Shown: in pieces, positions 35,325 to 46,035 of the stretch
Position numbering within the stretch: the first letter of the stretch is position 1
Layout of the letters: every line of letters starts with the position of its first letter
NCBI GenBank assembly: GCA_036346205.1
Contig: JARFJB010001819.1
Coordinates: 1,861,501-1,925,500 of the forward strand
Source: Vesta saturnalis
Taxonomy: Eukaryota > Arthropoda > Insecta > Coleoptera > Lampyridae
Direction: 5' to 3'
Length of the DNA: 64,000 nt
Translations under genes and position numbers: made by a program
Notes under the pieces: generated by a model
Seen by the model: the letters and a program-made list of their open reading frames with translations, nothing else
The model's database searches: none
What the model was told of the DNA's origin: nothing

Positions 35325-36498
35325 TTTTTAAGAAGTCAGACCTCAAGAAGGCCGTAGAAGATGTCAAGTCAAACAAATTAAATGTGAATCAAGCCAGTAA
35401 AGTATATGGAACTCCGTACACAACGATTAAAAGACCATGTTCGAAAAAGATGCCGAAATTCTACTAATACCCCTATGGTAATAAGGTGGTAGGTAAAAAA
35501 ACAACTTTTACTCGAGCGCAAGAAAAGCAGCTAGCAGAATATTGTTTATAACTCTCACAGAGATATTTTGGGCTCACTATTATAGAATTTCGACAGTTGG
35601 CATTCCAGTTTGCTAAAAAAATTAGGCGTTGAGCATCAAATGAAAAACAGAAAATGAAGCAATTGCAGGTTGAGATTTTTACTAGAACTTGAACCCTGAA
35701 ATATTATTATGGACTACGAGCTTGAGTAGAGTTGTTGGCTTTAATAAGACAGAAATTAACAGATTTTTCGAAAACCTTTCCCTCTGCCAGTGACATTTAT
35801 AATATTAGTGTAAGCGGCTTACAGACCATACATAAACATTCCAAAACATTGACGCCGTCATTGTTATTTGTTGTTTCAGTGCTGCTGGAAACAGTGTGCC
35901 ACCTTTCATCGTGTTCCCTAGAAAAAATATGAACGACCGACTGATGAAAAATGCTCCTATCTGTTCAAAAGGCTTCGCTAGCTCAAATGGTTGGAGCAAC
36001 TCTGAAATCTTTACGAAATGGATACCTCATTTCGTAGAGACGGTTAGACCTTCTAAGGATCATAGGGTATGCCTCATTTTAGAGCTAAAGAACATGGAAT
36101 AAATACGGATTCTTTGCCCACTCATACTTCTCATAAAACACAGCCTTTAGACAGGGTATTCTTTGAGTATTTGAAAAATTAATTTAACAATCAGTGTTAA
36201 TAATGAATCAATCAAAAAAGCAGCTGTGAAGTCAGTTTAGAGAAACCGCTCTAAGGAAAGTAAGCTGAATGTTGTAAAAAGTTGTCGCAAAAAAATGAAA
36301 CCAACCAAAGATGATACTTCAGAAGAAGAAATAGTTATGTCGTCTTCAGGTGATGAAAGTGAGGGCGAGTTCCAGTTTAATGAATTGGACGGCAATCCCA
36401 AGAAAAATGTTTATGATTTGGTGGAATTTAATATCAAAGAACGAAAAGTTTACAATGTGAGAAAAATATTAACTGACAGACGAAAACGAAGAATGTGA
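35325..36498 (+). pseudogene. Pogo/Tigger-like transposase pseudogene
   Basis: N-terminal HTH_psq: SDLKKAVEDVKSNKLNVNQA, SKVYGTPYTTIKR (35335-35440). CENP-B-type part: FTRAQEKQLAEYC, YFGLTIIEFRQLAFQFAKK (35510-35620). DDE part: NKTEINRFFENL (about 35740), then IYNISVSGLQTIHKHSKT, where the family has NVDESG, so the first catalytic Asp is lost to this break. Next PPFIVFPRKNMNDRLMKNAP and GFASSNGWSNSEIFTKWIPH. VCLILELKNME (about 36070) is where the DNHSSH motif should be and is deleted. After the gap come THTSHKTQPLDRVFFEYLK (about 36120-36180) and an acidic tail (36295-36498, ending RKILTDRRKRRM). Multiple shifts and a core deletion make it inactive. Confidence 0.8.
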
Positions 36499-37021
36499 AA
36501 TATCATTTTTTAGAAAAGTGTAAAGCATTTTGTTTTGCCACTTAACTTAGTGACTTCTTATTAAGAAGACAGGCATTAAAATGATGTTTTGCACCTTCGT
36601 TCTGTAATAGGGCATACGCAGACCGCAAATGCGCCCGGAAACTATGCGTTATCCAGCCTAGGCCGGCAAACATAATACTAAATTACAGTTGAGATTCGTT
36701 GTAGAAACGGAACTGAATATTCGACATAATCGTATTTGACATAACACAAAACCTAATCGCGTTACTGTGTACGTGTACGCATCCGTTATTATGTCCATAT
36801 TAGTTCCTTATAAACTACAAATTACATCTGTAAATTATTATAAAGTCAACAAATTAATAAGGTACCTACAAAATTTAAGTAATGAATAATTTCGTAATTA
36901 TATTTTTAGGTTATATTGCTTACTGTCAGTACTGCCAACTTAATTTCAACAGGTATTTAAAAAGTACAACAATTTTGTTTATTGATTTTAATAACAATTA
37001 TTGACATCGGCACAAAAAATC

Positions 37022-37148
37022 TTATGTATCACTCTGCTATAAAATGGTTTGCGAGTACTCATAAATCTGCAGGTCTCGACTTCGCCCCGGCCTGCAAAGT
37101 TCACTCGTACTCGCAAACACCCATTTTCTGGCTTTGTGATACAAATAA
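37022..37148. repeat. Imperfect palindrome of about 125 bp
   Basis: TGTATCAC (about 37024) faces GTGATACA (37136). AAAATGGTTTGCGAGTACTC (37042) faces GAGTACGAGTG...GTTTGCGAG-type sequence at 37103-37125. AATCTGCAGG faces CCTGCAAAG in the centre. A strong hairpin, inside the pogo-type element; a foldback insertion or structured RNA. Confidence 0.7.
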
Positions 37149-37539
37149 CTATTACCGGACCCCATATTACACAGTAAAATAAAACGGCAACAGTCGTTTT
37201 TATACTGCGGTGTGTCCTTTAGCAATTTGGCAATGACTTAATGATTGACTTATTATTTTTCCTTTTTTATCGACAATTAAGCCAAACATTAGTCTAATTA
37301 GTTAGGTTTTGTTAATTGTCGACTGATTTTTCAAAAATAGGTTATAAGTGTTTTATCCTTAAAATTTATTGCTACTATGACTTTGCCATTAGCGTTACTG
37401 TGCTGCGTGCGCTATTGCCCCGATAAGTAGCGGTAATAGCGCAAATGGCGTTTTTTTTTAATTCTTAAACAAAAAAAAGCACGATCTTAGTGAAGTGAAA
37501 ATTTTACCTGCGCTAATGCCCCGTCCTCCCCCACATATG

Positions 37540-38340
37540 TAGGTGTAGAAGGTTAATCTAGCGCCTTTTTTTTCACTAACGCTAAATCGAGTTCTTGGCT
37601 AATTTTACAATGTTTGGCAAAGTTTCGCCAAGGTCGACCATAATCCTTGAGTGTATACGTATCTGTGTGCGCGTGTCTTCGCGTGTGTGCGTGCGTGCTT
37701 GTGAACGACAATACGTATGTACTTCAAGTTTCGTATTCAAGTTTGTTTTCGTTTCTCCTGGAGCTGATTTTGATTTTGGTAGAAATTCAGCGATTTATTA
37801 AGAGCAGTTTTTTGTTTTTATCAAATATTTATGAAACAGCTGTATATTTCAAAGATATAAAAATACCTACAAATAGACCTTAAATATATCGATTATGTTC
37901 TATGGAATTTTTTGATACGGCGCGTAATTTAGCGGCACGTAAGCTCCTAAGATAGAATCCAAGTGTTAGTTTATATTTGAATAACAATTGATTGTATAAG
38001 AAAATGGGTCGACGTTTTTTTTTAGAGAAAAAATCATTTTGCATACCTTAATACAGTTTCTTAATATAAAGCAAACCAAGCCTAAAACTTAATTAAATAG
38101 GATGGAAAATGCCTAAATTATATTATCGGTATTTATAGAATTTTTTAAAAGTTAGCATCTATATGTCTATTAACGTCAATCTGACATGAAGTTTTAAACG
38201 TCCAGCTGACAGATTCTTATTTTTGGTTTTATAATGTTGTCAATTTTCGTATGAACGTACTAAAAAGGGATGCATAATTATTCTAAAAAATGATTATTAA
38301 AATTATTTCATTTCTTTTAATTTCCACTTTGTAAAGTTCT
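37540..38340 (+). repeat. Dispersed repeat R1, copy A
   Basis: Direct relative of 45170-46140. Shared landmarks are ACAATGTTTGGCAAAGTTTC, a GT-rich tract, AAAGATATAAAAATACCTA and CGCGTAATTTAGCGGCA. The GT tract here is short (about 37660-37705) against about 200 bp in copy B. No coding. Confidence 0.7.
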
Positions 38341-38522
38341 CAAAAAATAAAAAAAAAACACTTTCTCATTGACGCTTGCCGTCTACAAATTTTGGATGCG
38401 ATGTCTTACCCCTTTAATTATTTTGTATCATTTTTAATAAAAATTGAAAAGTGCAGTCGATAACCATGTTCATCCCAAAATCAATACAAGTTATTAATGT
38501 TTAATCTTGTATTTTTTATATA
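38341..38522 (-). repeat. Partial satellite unit
   Basis: GACGCTTGCCGTCTACAAAT and CATCCCAAAATCAATACAAG match the inverse of the unit at 16440-17205. Confidence 0.6.
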
Positions 38523-38760
38523 AATTTATACGTTTCGATTACAATAACAGTTAAAGCCCTCACTCAGTAAATGATAATATCTTTAAGAATTACTTGAGAA
38601 CTGAGATGTTATAACAAATTTATGAAATATGAAAAAGATGAAAACGCAAAAATAACCATATCAAATATAAAAAAAATACATGATTAAAAACCCAAAAAGT
38701 AAGTATTTTATTGTGTGTAATAATCGTGAAAGTTTACATTTTCAAGTTATTAATTAAACA
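38523..38760 (-). mobile_element. Penelope-like terminal scrap
   Basis: CGTTTCGATTACAATAACAG and CTCAGTAAATGATAATATC, with a second TATTTTATTGTGTGTAATAA segment also seen at 11267, resemble the terminal parts of the Penelope-like copies. The hammerhead core is degenerate (CTGAGTGA). Confidence 0.45.
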
Positions 38761-38819
38761 GAATTTCTGTAAAAGAAAACAATTTTCTTCTAGTTTCCTA
38801 TGTTTGTTTACATGTAACT

Positions 38820-38906
38820 TTTTTTTTCATTTGACTTGTCGTATGTCGTTTAGTAATGATCTATACAGGATAAATAAAGCATTATTATTATTATTATTAT
38901 TATTAT
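38820..38906 (+). mobile_element. LINE 3' tail with (ATT)n
   Basis: GGATAAATAAAGC followed by eight or so ATT repeats (38879-38906) is a typical 3' end of some non-LTR retrotransposons. No coding part attached. Confidence 0.5.
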
Positions 38907-38949
38907 GGAAACCGTTTTTGAACTTATTTCTACTCCTTTCTGATTAACG

Positions 38950-39330
38950 CTTGACGTCTACAAATAATTGATAAGACGTTTTACCCATGAGTAACAATCA
39001 CCAACATCCATTTTTAATACAGGTCAAAAACAGGTTACCCTGCGTCAGTAATCCTGCTCATCCCAAAATCAATAATATATTACACGTTATTAATTTTAAC
39101 AATATATCTGCAAAAAACAGCAATTTTTTGTACTGTCGATATTTAAATTGTCTACTACAAATTTTTGAAGAAAGTATACCATTTAGGTGATAGTCATTTT
39201 CACCCCAATATCACTAATATATCACAAGTTATTAATTTAAACAGGATATCTGCATCACTACGTCAGTATGCGCGTACGAGCAGAATTGCAACTGCGAATA
39301 CGCGCAAAACTATTGTTTCTAGACGTGTGC
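38950..39330 (-). repeat. Satellite-like unit, inverted relative of 16440-17205
   Basis: TTGACGTCTACAAATAATTG, ACCCATGAGTAACAATCACC, CATCCCAAAATCAATAATAT and GCGCAAAACTATTGTTTCTA match unit landmarks in inverse order. About 1.3 units. Confidence 0.65.
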
Positions 39331-39453
39331 TCACCGTTTTTTTTTTGTGCTGACGTTACTAACTTATTAAAAATGTTTTTGAAAATTCGTTGGTGATGTC
39401 AATCACATTTACAGTTATGTTGGCAGCACTAACCATCAAGGTGTCAAATGGCG

Positions 39454-39456
<3 letters not shown>

Positions 39457-39487
<31 letters not shown>
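39457..39487. repeat. (TA)n microsatellite
   Basis: About 31 bp of TA. Confidence 0.95.
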
Positions 39488-39493
<6 letters not shown>

Positions 39494-40284
39494 ATTCGTT
39501 GCGTTGCGTTTGGAAATAGCCATGGTTATAAAAACCATACATTCCAGTTCTACATATTTCCACCAAAATATTGAAGCTAAAGTGGTGTTGCTGCCTTATT
39601 TTTGGAAAACTGACTTCAGGAATGACAGTTTTTCTAAAAGACGTGAACGCCATTTTCACCAGATTGAATGGAAAATTATGAATTACTTGGTACTGTTTCG
39701 TGTACTGGTGACAAATAGCTGGCTTACGCCTGTCACCAGGTCAAAGTACTTGCCAAGTAAGAAATTTGTATGTATGGATTAAGTGGTTTTTTTATTCATA
39801 AAAGAATACATTTTTCTTGCAGAATTTTCAGGATTCTTCGTAACTGCTAGTAAGGTACTACTTTTCTTACCCTCATTGCAACTATTTATTCTGGTGTGGC
39901 AGGGTTTCTTAAATGAATCAAAAGTTTTTGAAATCTACAGTTAATCTTCTGAAGTACACATATTGCCCTCCTATCCGAACGCGGACGTGAAGCACCAAAA
40001 CTGTTAGTAAGGTGTAGGATATAATGCGGTATATCCAATTGCAAAGTCTGAAACAAACCCACTTTGTCGACTATCTCGGATTTCCTTGGGCTACCTTGCA
40101 TTTCACAAATTCTTGGGCCCTGTACATGTGGGCATCGCGCTTTTCATCCTCTATTCTGTTTATCTTCATTTTCGGTTCATTTTCATCTCATATTTGGTCA
40201 TCTTTTTTATGGATCAGCTTTTTAATCCCTATTTTATTTTCCACCCTCACTATTCAACTGCTACTCTTTTTTCAACCAGAGTTA
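39488..40284. other. Unassigned, about 0.8 kb
   Basis: No gene recognised. Base composition becomes less AT-rich and pyrimidine-rich on plus towards 40285. Confidence 0.45.
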
Positions 40285-40600
40285 TCATGCCACGTGGGAT
40301 GAACTTCTCAAAGACAGCATCATGTCCCCTCTTTTGATTACTCCCACCACGTGTTTTTTCCTCTCCCTTTCTGAACCACAAGTCTTTTTTCTGCTAGACC
40401 ACACCGTTTCTAAATCACGTGTTTTGCGACCGATTGGTCCCCTACCTTGTCTAAGCAACGCCCTTTTACTTTTGATAAATTCCTCACTTCTAGGCAAAGT
40501 TCCATACTTCTGATTGGCCACCACCACTCCATGCCCACGTGACCGTTCCCCAACTGCACGCCTCGTCTGTTCTGCAGGTCTGTAAACTAGGTAACACACA
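40285..40600. promoter_or_regulatory. Candidate regulatory region: four CACGTG E-boxes and two inverted CCAAT boxes
   Basis: CACGTG at 40291, 40348, 40416 and 40536; ATTGG at 40433 and 40513. Composition is closer to 50% G+C than the surroundings. CACGTG is bound by bHLH-zip factors (Myc/Max, USF, MITF types) and CCAAT by NF-Y. No gene start is recognisable nearby, so it may be a distal element or a retroelement promoter. The long open frame on minus (40677-40285) looks incidental. Confidence 0.4.
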
Positions 40601-40860
40601 AACATCCAAATACCAAAAAACGCAAAACACACGCAAACAAGTAAACTAGCTAACATATAAACACACAAACAAATCAAAACAGTTAGCTAACACACCACAA
40701 AAGCAAGAAACAAGTATACACCCAAACATACAAAACCTTAAACCTAAACACATCCATGCACCAACAAGCTAATCAATAAACATACATGCATACAGGGACA
40801 AACGAACAGATGGACAATATGCAGACAACAGCTCATTGTTTTTTCTTCAGAAACAAAGTG
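40601..40860. repeat. A/C-rich low-complexity stretch
   Basis: Strand-asymmetric A+C with many ACAC/AAACA words (for example AACACACAAACA). No coding. Confidence 0.6.
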
Positions 40861-40939
40861 TGTTTAAAATAGTTGCTTTGCATAAACGAAACTATATCGA
40901 ACAAAATAAACCCACGTACCACACAAAATTAAAAAACAC

Positions 40940-40985
40940 CGAACATGTTTCAGTAGCTAAGCTATCATCATCAGTGGTCGACTAG
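40940..40985 (-). ncRNA. Hammerhead-like ribozyme motif, third type
   Basis: On minus: CTGATGA (40974-40968), then TGA, stem TAGC/GCTA with loop TTA, CT, GAAAC (40951-40947), and the palindrome AACATGTT. ACC before the core can pair with GGT after it for helix I. Same layout as the motifs at 4197 and 27055 but different stems, so an independent family rather than a copy. The stem II base has unpaired bases, so activity is doubtful. Confidence 0.4.
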
Positions 40986-41011
40986 GACGAAATAAAGATG
41001 ATGATGATGTC

Positions 41012-41285
41012 CTACATATTATATTTGTTCACAGTTTTTACAGTTAATGTTATAAATTCCCGACCTATCTTATCTTGCAAACTACTATTTGATGAAGTTT
41101 TGAAATTAATTGAAAATGGTTTTAGATTTTTTGTATAAGCTGGATAGTTTGGAATTCCACCGTAGTTGATGGTAACAGGATAATCGTTCTCCTCAAAGAA
41201 ATAAGGTCCAATTTTGCCTTCATTTCTGATTGCACACCAAACTGTCACTTTGTCATTATGTAGCGGCCTCACTTGAATTACTCAC
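41012..41285 (-). pseudogene. Mariner-like transposase, downstream half
   Basis: Reads RPLHNDKVTVWCAIRNEGKI then GPYFFEENDYPVTINYGG, the block of mariner-like transposases that follows the first catalytic Asp. Its upstream half is at 43710-43150 on the same strand; the piggyBac between them split the gene. The C-terminal catalytic part (QQD and DFFLW motifs) is missing. Confidence 0.75.
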
Positions 41286-41446
41286 TGCCACTCGATTTTC
41301 GGCGTTTGGTCGCCTTAGGCCAAGAGTGTTTTATTCCAAATTTGTTGTTAAAATGTTACAATTGTGATTAATATGACATGTTATTGTGTTTTTTGCAATT
41401 TTTTAGGTTTTAGACGGCTTATCTCTTGCGTTACACGCAGCCTGGG

Positions 41447-43145
41447 TTAAACATTTTCAGTCCTAGGTCGGGTGTATCCCAGATACACACATTTTTAGTT
41501 CTTTCTTTTGTTCTAGGTAGCGGAGTAAGATGCCAGGTGTTTAGAACAATAAAAGTGTTCTTAGACAATAAAAACAATAATACCTTTTCATGAACTTTTG
41601 TGGTTAACTAGTTAAGTGATCTAAAATGGATAAAAAATGTTGTCACAGACGACGAGCTAGCGAAGGCGTTGAAGGATGACTATGACGAGGACGCTCACAT
41701 GAGCGATGGAAGCGTAGGCTCTGACGTCGATCCAGACTACCGGCCCTCGTCCGGCTCACATGATGAGGATATTTCTCCTTCACCGAAAATACGACCATCT
41801 CCAGCACAATCACCATCCCCAGCAAGTGCTACACCCGCAACTCAATTCCCAGTATCCGGCACCTCAAGGGATGATAACATAGTTTGGAGTAGAAGACAAC
41901 TTCCGGTTAGTGGAAAAATGGAAGAGACCTAACAGTAGCTGAGCCAATAGATTATTTTGAGCTGTTTTTGACTTATACGCCACCCATTTCTTCGAAAAAT
42001 CTGTAGATGTAGGCCATTCTTCTAGACCCCACGACTGGGTTCCCACTGATCATAAAAAAATTGATTTATTGCCTTACTTGGATACACGGGCCTTGTGAAG
42101 GTCCCTGAATTGTTGGACTATTGGTCCAAAAATAAGTTGTTTTCCTTTGAGTTACCAATGAACGTAATCGATTTGAACTCCTGCTGAGATTTTAGCATGT
42201 TGCGGATAATAACAATGCTGAACCTGTTGTTTATATAAGTGTTTATAAAAAAATGTCCAATGTACTTTCACTCCAAATGAATCAGTCTGTATAAATGAAA
42301 CGGTGATACCGTTTAGAAGACGACTACTGAGTTTTAGACAAAAGACCCTATGGGATAAAGATGTGCAAGCTTTGTAGAGACAAAGGATATACTTGGAATA
42401 CGTCCATATACATCGATAAACATAAAACTGAGAACTCAAATGTTGCAGCATCTCATACTGTTGCCTTAAATCTAATACGAGATCTTCTAGATAAACGACG
42501 AACACTATCTCGATAATTTCTACCCCTGACAGATGAGTTTCTTGGGCGTAAACACACACAGTAGGAACTTGTGTGAACAGTAACAATATGAGTATAATAG
42601 ACTATAGAGAAAGTGTTACATTGTCACTTTTAGAAGACCCAGATTCAATCAAAAATGCTGCGAACAGAAAAAAATGTAGCGCTACTCATCACTTGGTTAC
42701 ACATGAAAGCAAAAAACGATCTCCATGTGCAAATGTTACAAGATTCTCAGGAAACATGGCAAAATTGTGGACGGAAAAAACAAGAAGGCCGCACAGGTGC
42801 TAACAGTATGCGATACATGCGAAGGTCATTTTTGCACTCATTTTTCTAGACTTCAGTTTTCAAACTTCCCCTTTTATCGTAAATGGTTTTATGGTACATA
42901 TTTCGTTTTTTCTTAGGAATCATTTTTTTTCGTTTTATTTTTTGGATAAATAAGTAAACGTTTTTTTAATTAAATTTTAGCTTTACATATGTTTCTTTTT
43001 AGAGAATAAATAACCAATGCTCTGCATGCTACTATGTTCGCATAAGCCAAGAGAAGCTACATCCATCATTAAACCAATATAAAAGTAGGCCATAAAAATA
43101 CACTGGTGTTTGGGACAAACACCTAAGCGGTGCATCTCTAGCGAT
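41447..43145 (+). mobile_element. piggyBac-type transposon inserted in a mariner-like gene
   Basis: TTAA at 41447-41450, followed by CTAGGTCGGGTGTATCCC. The right end, inverted, reads CTTAGGTGTTTGTCCCAAAC near 43100-43125, similar to the left GGGTGTATCCCAGATACAC. Also ATCTCTTGCGTTACACGC (41421) and ATCTCTAGCGATACACGC (43135) are direct relatives at the flanks. I could not fix the right TTAA. Confidence 0.65.
41625..42890 (+). pseudogene. piggyBac transposase pseudogene
   Basis: The acidic N terminus is well kept: DDELAKALKDDYDEDAHMSD then VDPDYRPSSGSHDEDISPSP (41650-41780), and IVWSRRQLPVSGKWKRP-like near 41880. The core shows SVCIDETVIPF-like sequence (the base track reads CINETVIPFRRRL, about 42285-42330), so the first catalytic Asp is replaced by Asn. 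Then MCKLCRDKGYTWNTSIYIDK (42361), VALNLIRDLLDKRRTL, and the C terminus IIDYRESVTLSLLE (42596) with HHLVTHESKKRS and a decayed Cys/His finger (CDTCEGHFCTHF, about 42811-42850). Second and third catalytic Asp segments are deleted or unreadable. Many shifts; inactive. Confidence 0.8.
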
Positions 43146-43149
43146 ACAC

Positions 43150-43710
43150 GCGGCCTACACAAAGCACAGTGAGTGGATCACTAAAGATACACGCGGCAGT
43201 CAACGTGCCAGGGTTTTGACCACTTCAAAACGCATATCCTGCTTACACATCCAGAGATGTGAAAGTGTGTCTCGTTACTAAAAAAATGACGTGCATCTTG
43301 AGGCAAATTTTGAATCAAAGTTTTCATGGCTGTACTCGATTTTGCCAATCCTTGAGCGATGGCCATCTTGTATGGATGGAAGTGAAGGTCTTCATGAAGG
43401 ATTCGACGCATAGTACGGTTAGAAAGCTCTAGGTCAGATGAATGCTCGCGATCAGAACGCTTAGGTGACTGCAAAATCTATCTTCTTACCCGGTCAACGT
43501 TTTCTGGAGTTCGGATGGTCCTTGACCCTCTTTGGCACAACACTATCACATGCACGGAAGCCCCCCATAACAAACTGGAACTGCATTTCGATGGGGAATT
43601 CGATAAAGCGTACGCTGCACTGCAACGATACACTTGTTTTCGGAAAAATACGCCTCAATGGCAAAAGCGCGTTGCTCGTTCGACTAAGCCATGTCTACTA
43701 CTAATGGCGG
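43150..43710 (-). pseudogene. Mariner-like transposase, upstream half
   Basis: In order on minus: ERATRFAIEA-like start (about 43700-43670), TIRTPENVDRVRR (about 43525-43485), SPKRSDREHSSDLELSNRTM with RRILHEDLHFHPYKMAIAQG (43474-43330), then FFSNETHFHISGCVSRICVL, where the family has FSDEAHF, so the first catalytic Asp is Asn. Breaks at about 43560 and 43475. Continues at 41285. Confidence 0.8.
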
Positions 43711-44152
43711 CACTAACGGGAACTTCCAAGGCTACAGCCTCATTAGAGCCTACCCTCACTCCTCCGACATGTCGCCTCCATTCACAACGCCACCTCGAAG
43801 GTAGATATACTTCCTTGTCCACCCTGTATTATAAAGACCTCCTAATTTTTCCGCAAAGATTGATTCAATAAGTGGGGGTGGGGGGTGGATCGACAGGTAT
43901 TCTTAATTTATACAACACAAACATTGTAAAACTCTGTATGTGCCACGACTATTTGTGTGTAATAATACAGACAAAACTGTGGTACAACTCTTGAAAGCTT
44001 AATTTTTGGTTGTGACATGTAAAATAATTTTATCGAAACATGGATATTATTGTCTACTTAATACAGTAGTTAACTTACCTGTTACATACATAATAATAAC
44101 TAGTGCTCATAATAGCATAGTTACTGTTTCTTAATATCATAGTTACCATAAT
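43711..44152. other. Unassigned stretch
   Basis: A short G-rich tract (GTGGGGGTGGGGGGTGG, about 43871) and several small 'ATAGTTAC' repeats near 44110-44150. No gene. Confidence 0.4.
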
Positions 44153-44780
44153 CAGGGCCGTACGCAGAATTGGGGGGGGGGTGTCATGCAGAAGTTATAC
44201 CGGTGGCGGGGGTGGTAGAAGGGGTACTCCGAGGTGACCCCCCTCAGGAAATTTTTAAAAAATTTTAACTGGAATACACAGTTTCAGCTTTAAACGGCCG
44301 AGACTGAGCCTGAAGCCAAGAAAATAATATTGTCTTCGCTTATTTTCATTTTTGGATTTTTAGGTTGAAGAAAAAATCATAACGTAGATTGTCTTTTAGT
44401 CATTATTCGATTTATAACAGAACTAAATAAGTCCGTAATGTAAGAGTTTACGTTACGTTATACTTACAAAAGGAAAATATTGTAAACTAACGTATACTAA
44501 ACACAAAACACAAAATTGAAATAAAATTAACTATCTCTAATAGGTCAAGTCGTTTTTCACGATTGTGGTCTAAATTCATTTCATTTATTAAAACTTATGT
44601 TCACCTCAGCATCTGCAATTCCAGTCTTATCGAATAGCATGCTCGTTTTTTGGCAGTCTAGGCGTTTGCTTACAGTAAATGTTATTTTTGTAATTATTAT
44701 AATGGAAAATAAAACCTAAGAAACTAATTTCGGGGGGTGTTTGAACACCCAAAACACCCCCCCCCCTGCGTAGGGAGTTG
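44153..44780. mobile_element. Non-autonomous DNA transposon with G-run termini
   Basis: Left end CAGGGCCGTACGCAG then a run of nine G. Right end a run of about twelve C, then CTGCGTAGGGAGTTG, an imperfect inverse. Length about 630 bp. Start CAGGGCCG resembles hAT-type termini. Inside there is no transposase. Confidence 0.55.
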
Positions 44781-45169
44781 ACCATAAGACACGAGTTTGT
44801 GTGGAAAGTACAGATTTGTTTTGCCGTAACCAAGAGTAAAAGAGTTACTGACTTGTTTTGCCGTAACCCAAGATACAACTTACCAAATATTATCGACCAT
44901 GCCATGTTTTGTTAAGCTTTGTATTTAATACGGACATTAAGATGGTCACAATAAACTCGGATCTTCGTTAATTATGATTATCTTAATAACCTTAAATAAA
45001 AAAATAAAGATGAACACTGCCATACTCTACATCATACAAATTTGTTTCCAAATTCTGTTAAAAAAATCAGAAACTGCAATAAACAAATAATCTCAGGCTC
45101 AGATTGTAAACTGCTTTACATGTATTATTTCGTTTCATTGTTATGAACACACCGTGATTTTTACCTTCC
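44781..45169. other. Unassigned stretch
   Basis: TTGTTTTGCCGTAACC occurs twice (44817 and 44854). Otherwise nothing recognised. Confidence 0.4.
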
Positions 45170-45263
45170 AACCTACACTTTTTTTTCACTATCTCTTAAT
45201 CGACTTATTACCTCATTTTACAACGTTTGGCCAAGTTTCGCCAAGATCGGCCATGATGTCTGT

Positions 45264-45397
45264 TTGTGCGTGTGTGCGTGTATTCGTGTGCGCGTGTGTG
45301 CGTGTGCGTGTGTGCGTGTGTGCGTGTGTGAGGGTGTGCGTGTGCGTGTGTGCTGTGCGTGTGTGCGTGTGTGCGTGTGTGCGTGTGTGCGTGTGTG

Positions 45398-45453
<56 letters not shown>

Positions 45454-45485
45454 TGGGTGTGGGTGCGTGCGCACGTGCACGTGTG
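45264..45485. repeat. (GT)n / (GTGC)n microsatellite
   Basis: Mixed GTGCGTGT units, then about 45 bp of pure GT (about 45400-45450). The long open frames across it on both strands are repeat artefacts. Confidence 0.9.
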
Positions 45486-45969
45486 TGAATGTGTCTGTAT
45501 GGATCTATGTTAGTATCCACGAGAACTCCAGAGCGAAAATACCTACGTACTTAAAATTTTGTATTTAAGCTTGATTTCATTTGGCTTGGGAGTAATCCAG
45601 TGGCGGAAACGGGGTCTTATTAGAGTCCTAAAACAGCTGCATATTTTAAAGATATAAAAATACCTAGATATAGACCTTAAACATATCGATTAATTACGTT
45701 CCATGCAATTTTTTGGTACGACGCGTAATTTAGCGGCAAAAAAATTCCTGAGGTAGAATTTAAGTGTTAAAATTTTTTCAATACCCGAATAACGCTTAAT
45801 TTTATAAGAAAAAGTGTAGACATATTTTTTAAAGAAAATTTTATTTTACATAACTTTTCTTTATAACGTTTCTTAATATAACGCACGGTAACTCTAAAAT
45901 TTAATTAAATATGAATGAAAATGGTTAAACTGTATTATTGATATTTTTCGAATCGGGCGGCTTTGGAAT

Positions 45970-45975
<6 letters not shown>

Positions 45976-46030
<55 letters not shown>
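45976..46030. repeat. (TA)n microsatellite
   Basis: About 55 bp of TA. Confidence 0.95.

Positions 46031-46035
<5 letters not shown>

Larger units (their letters stand above)
34868..37522 (+). mobile_element. Pogo/Tigger-type DNA transposon
   Basis: Left end GGTATTAGCGCAG (34868-34880) and right end CTGCGCTAATGCCCC (37508-37522) are inverted. Subterminal relatives are GGGGCATTAGCACATATGCG (35240) with CGCTATTAGCCCGACATTAT, and GCGCTATTGCCCCGATAAGT (37408). The transposase pseudogene lies inside in plus orientation. Confidence 0.75.

Noticed and set aside
38523..38580. Possible hammerhead in the Penelope-like scrap
   Set aside because: The core reads CTGAGTGA and no good stem II forms; called a terminal scrap only.
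40285..40677. 130-codon frame on minus
   Set aside because: Its first part is encoded by an A/C-rich low-complexity tract, it shows no domain, and it overlaps the E-box cluster; probably chance.
45154..45568. Long overlapping open frames on both strands (Cys/Val-rich on plus, Thr/His-rich on minus)
   Set aside because: They are translations of a (GT)n microsatellite.
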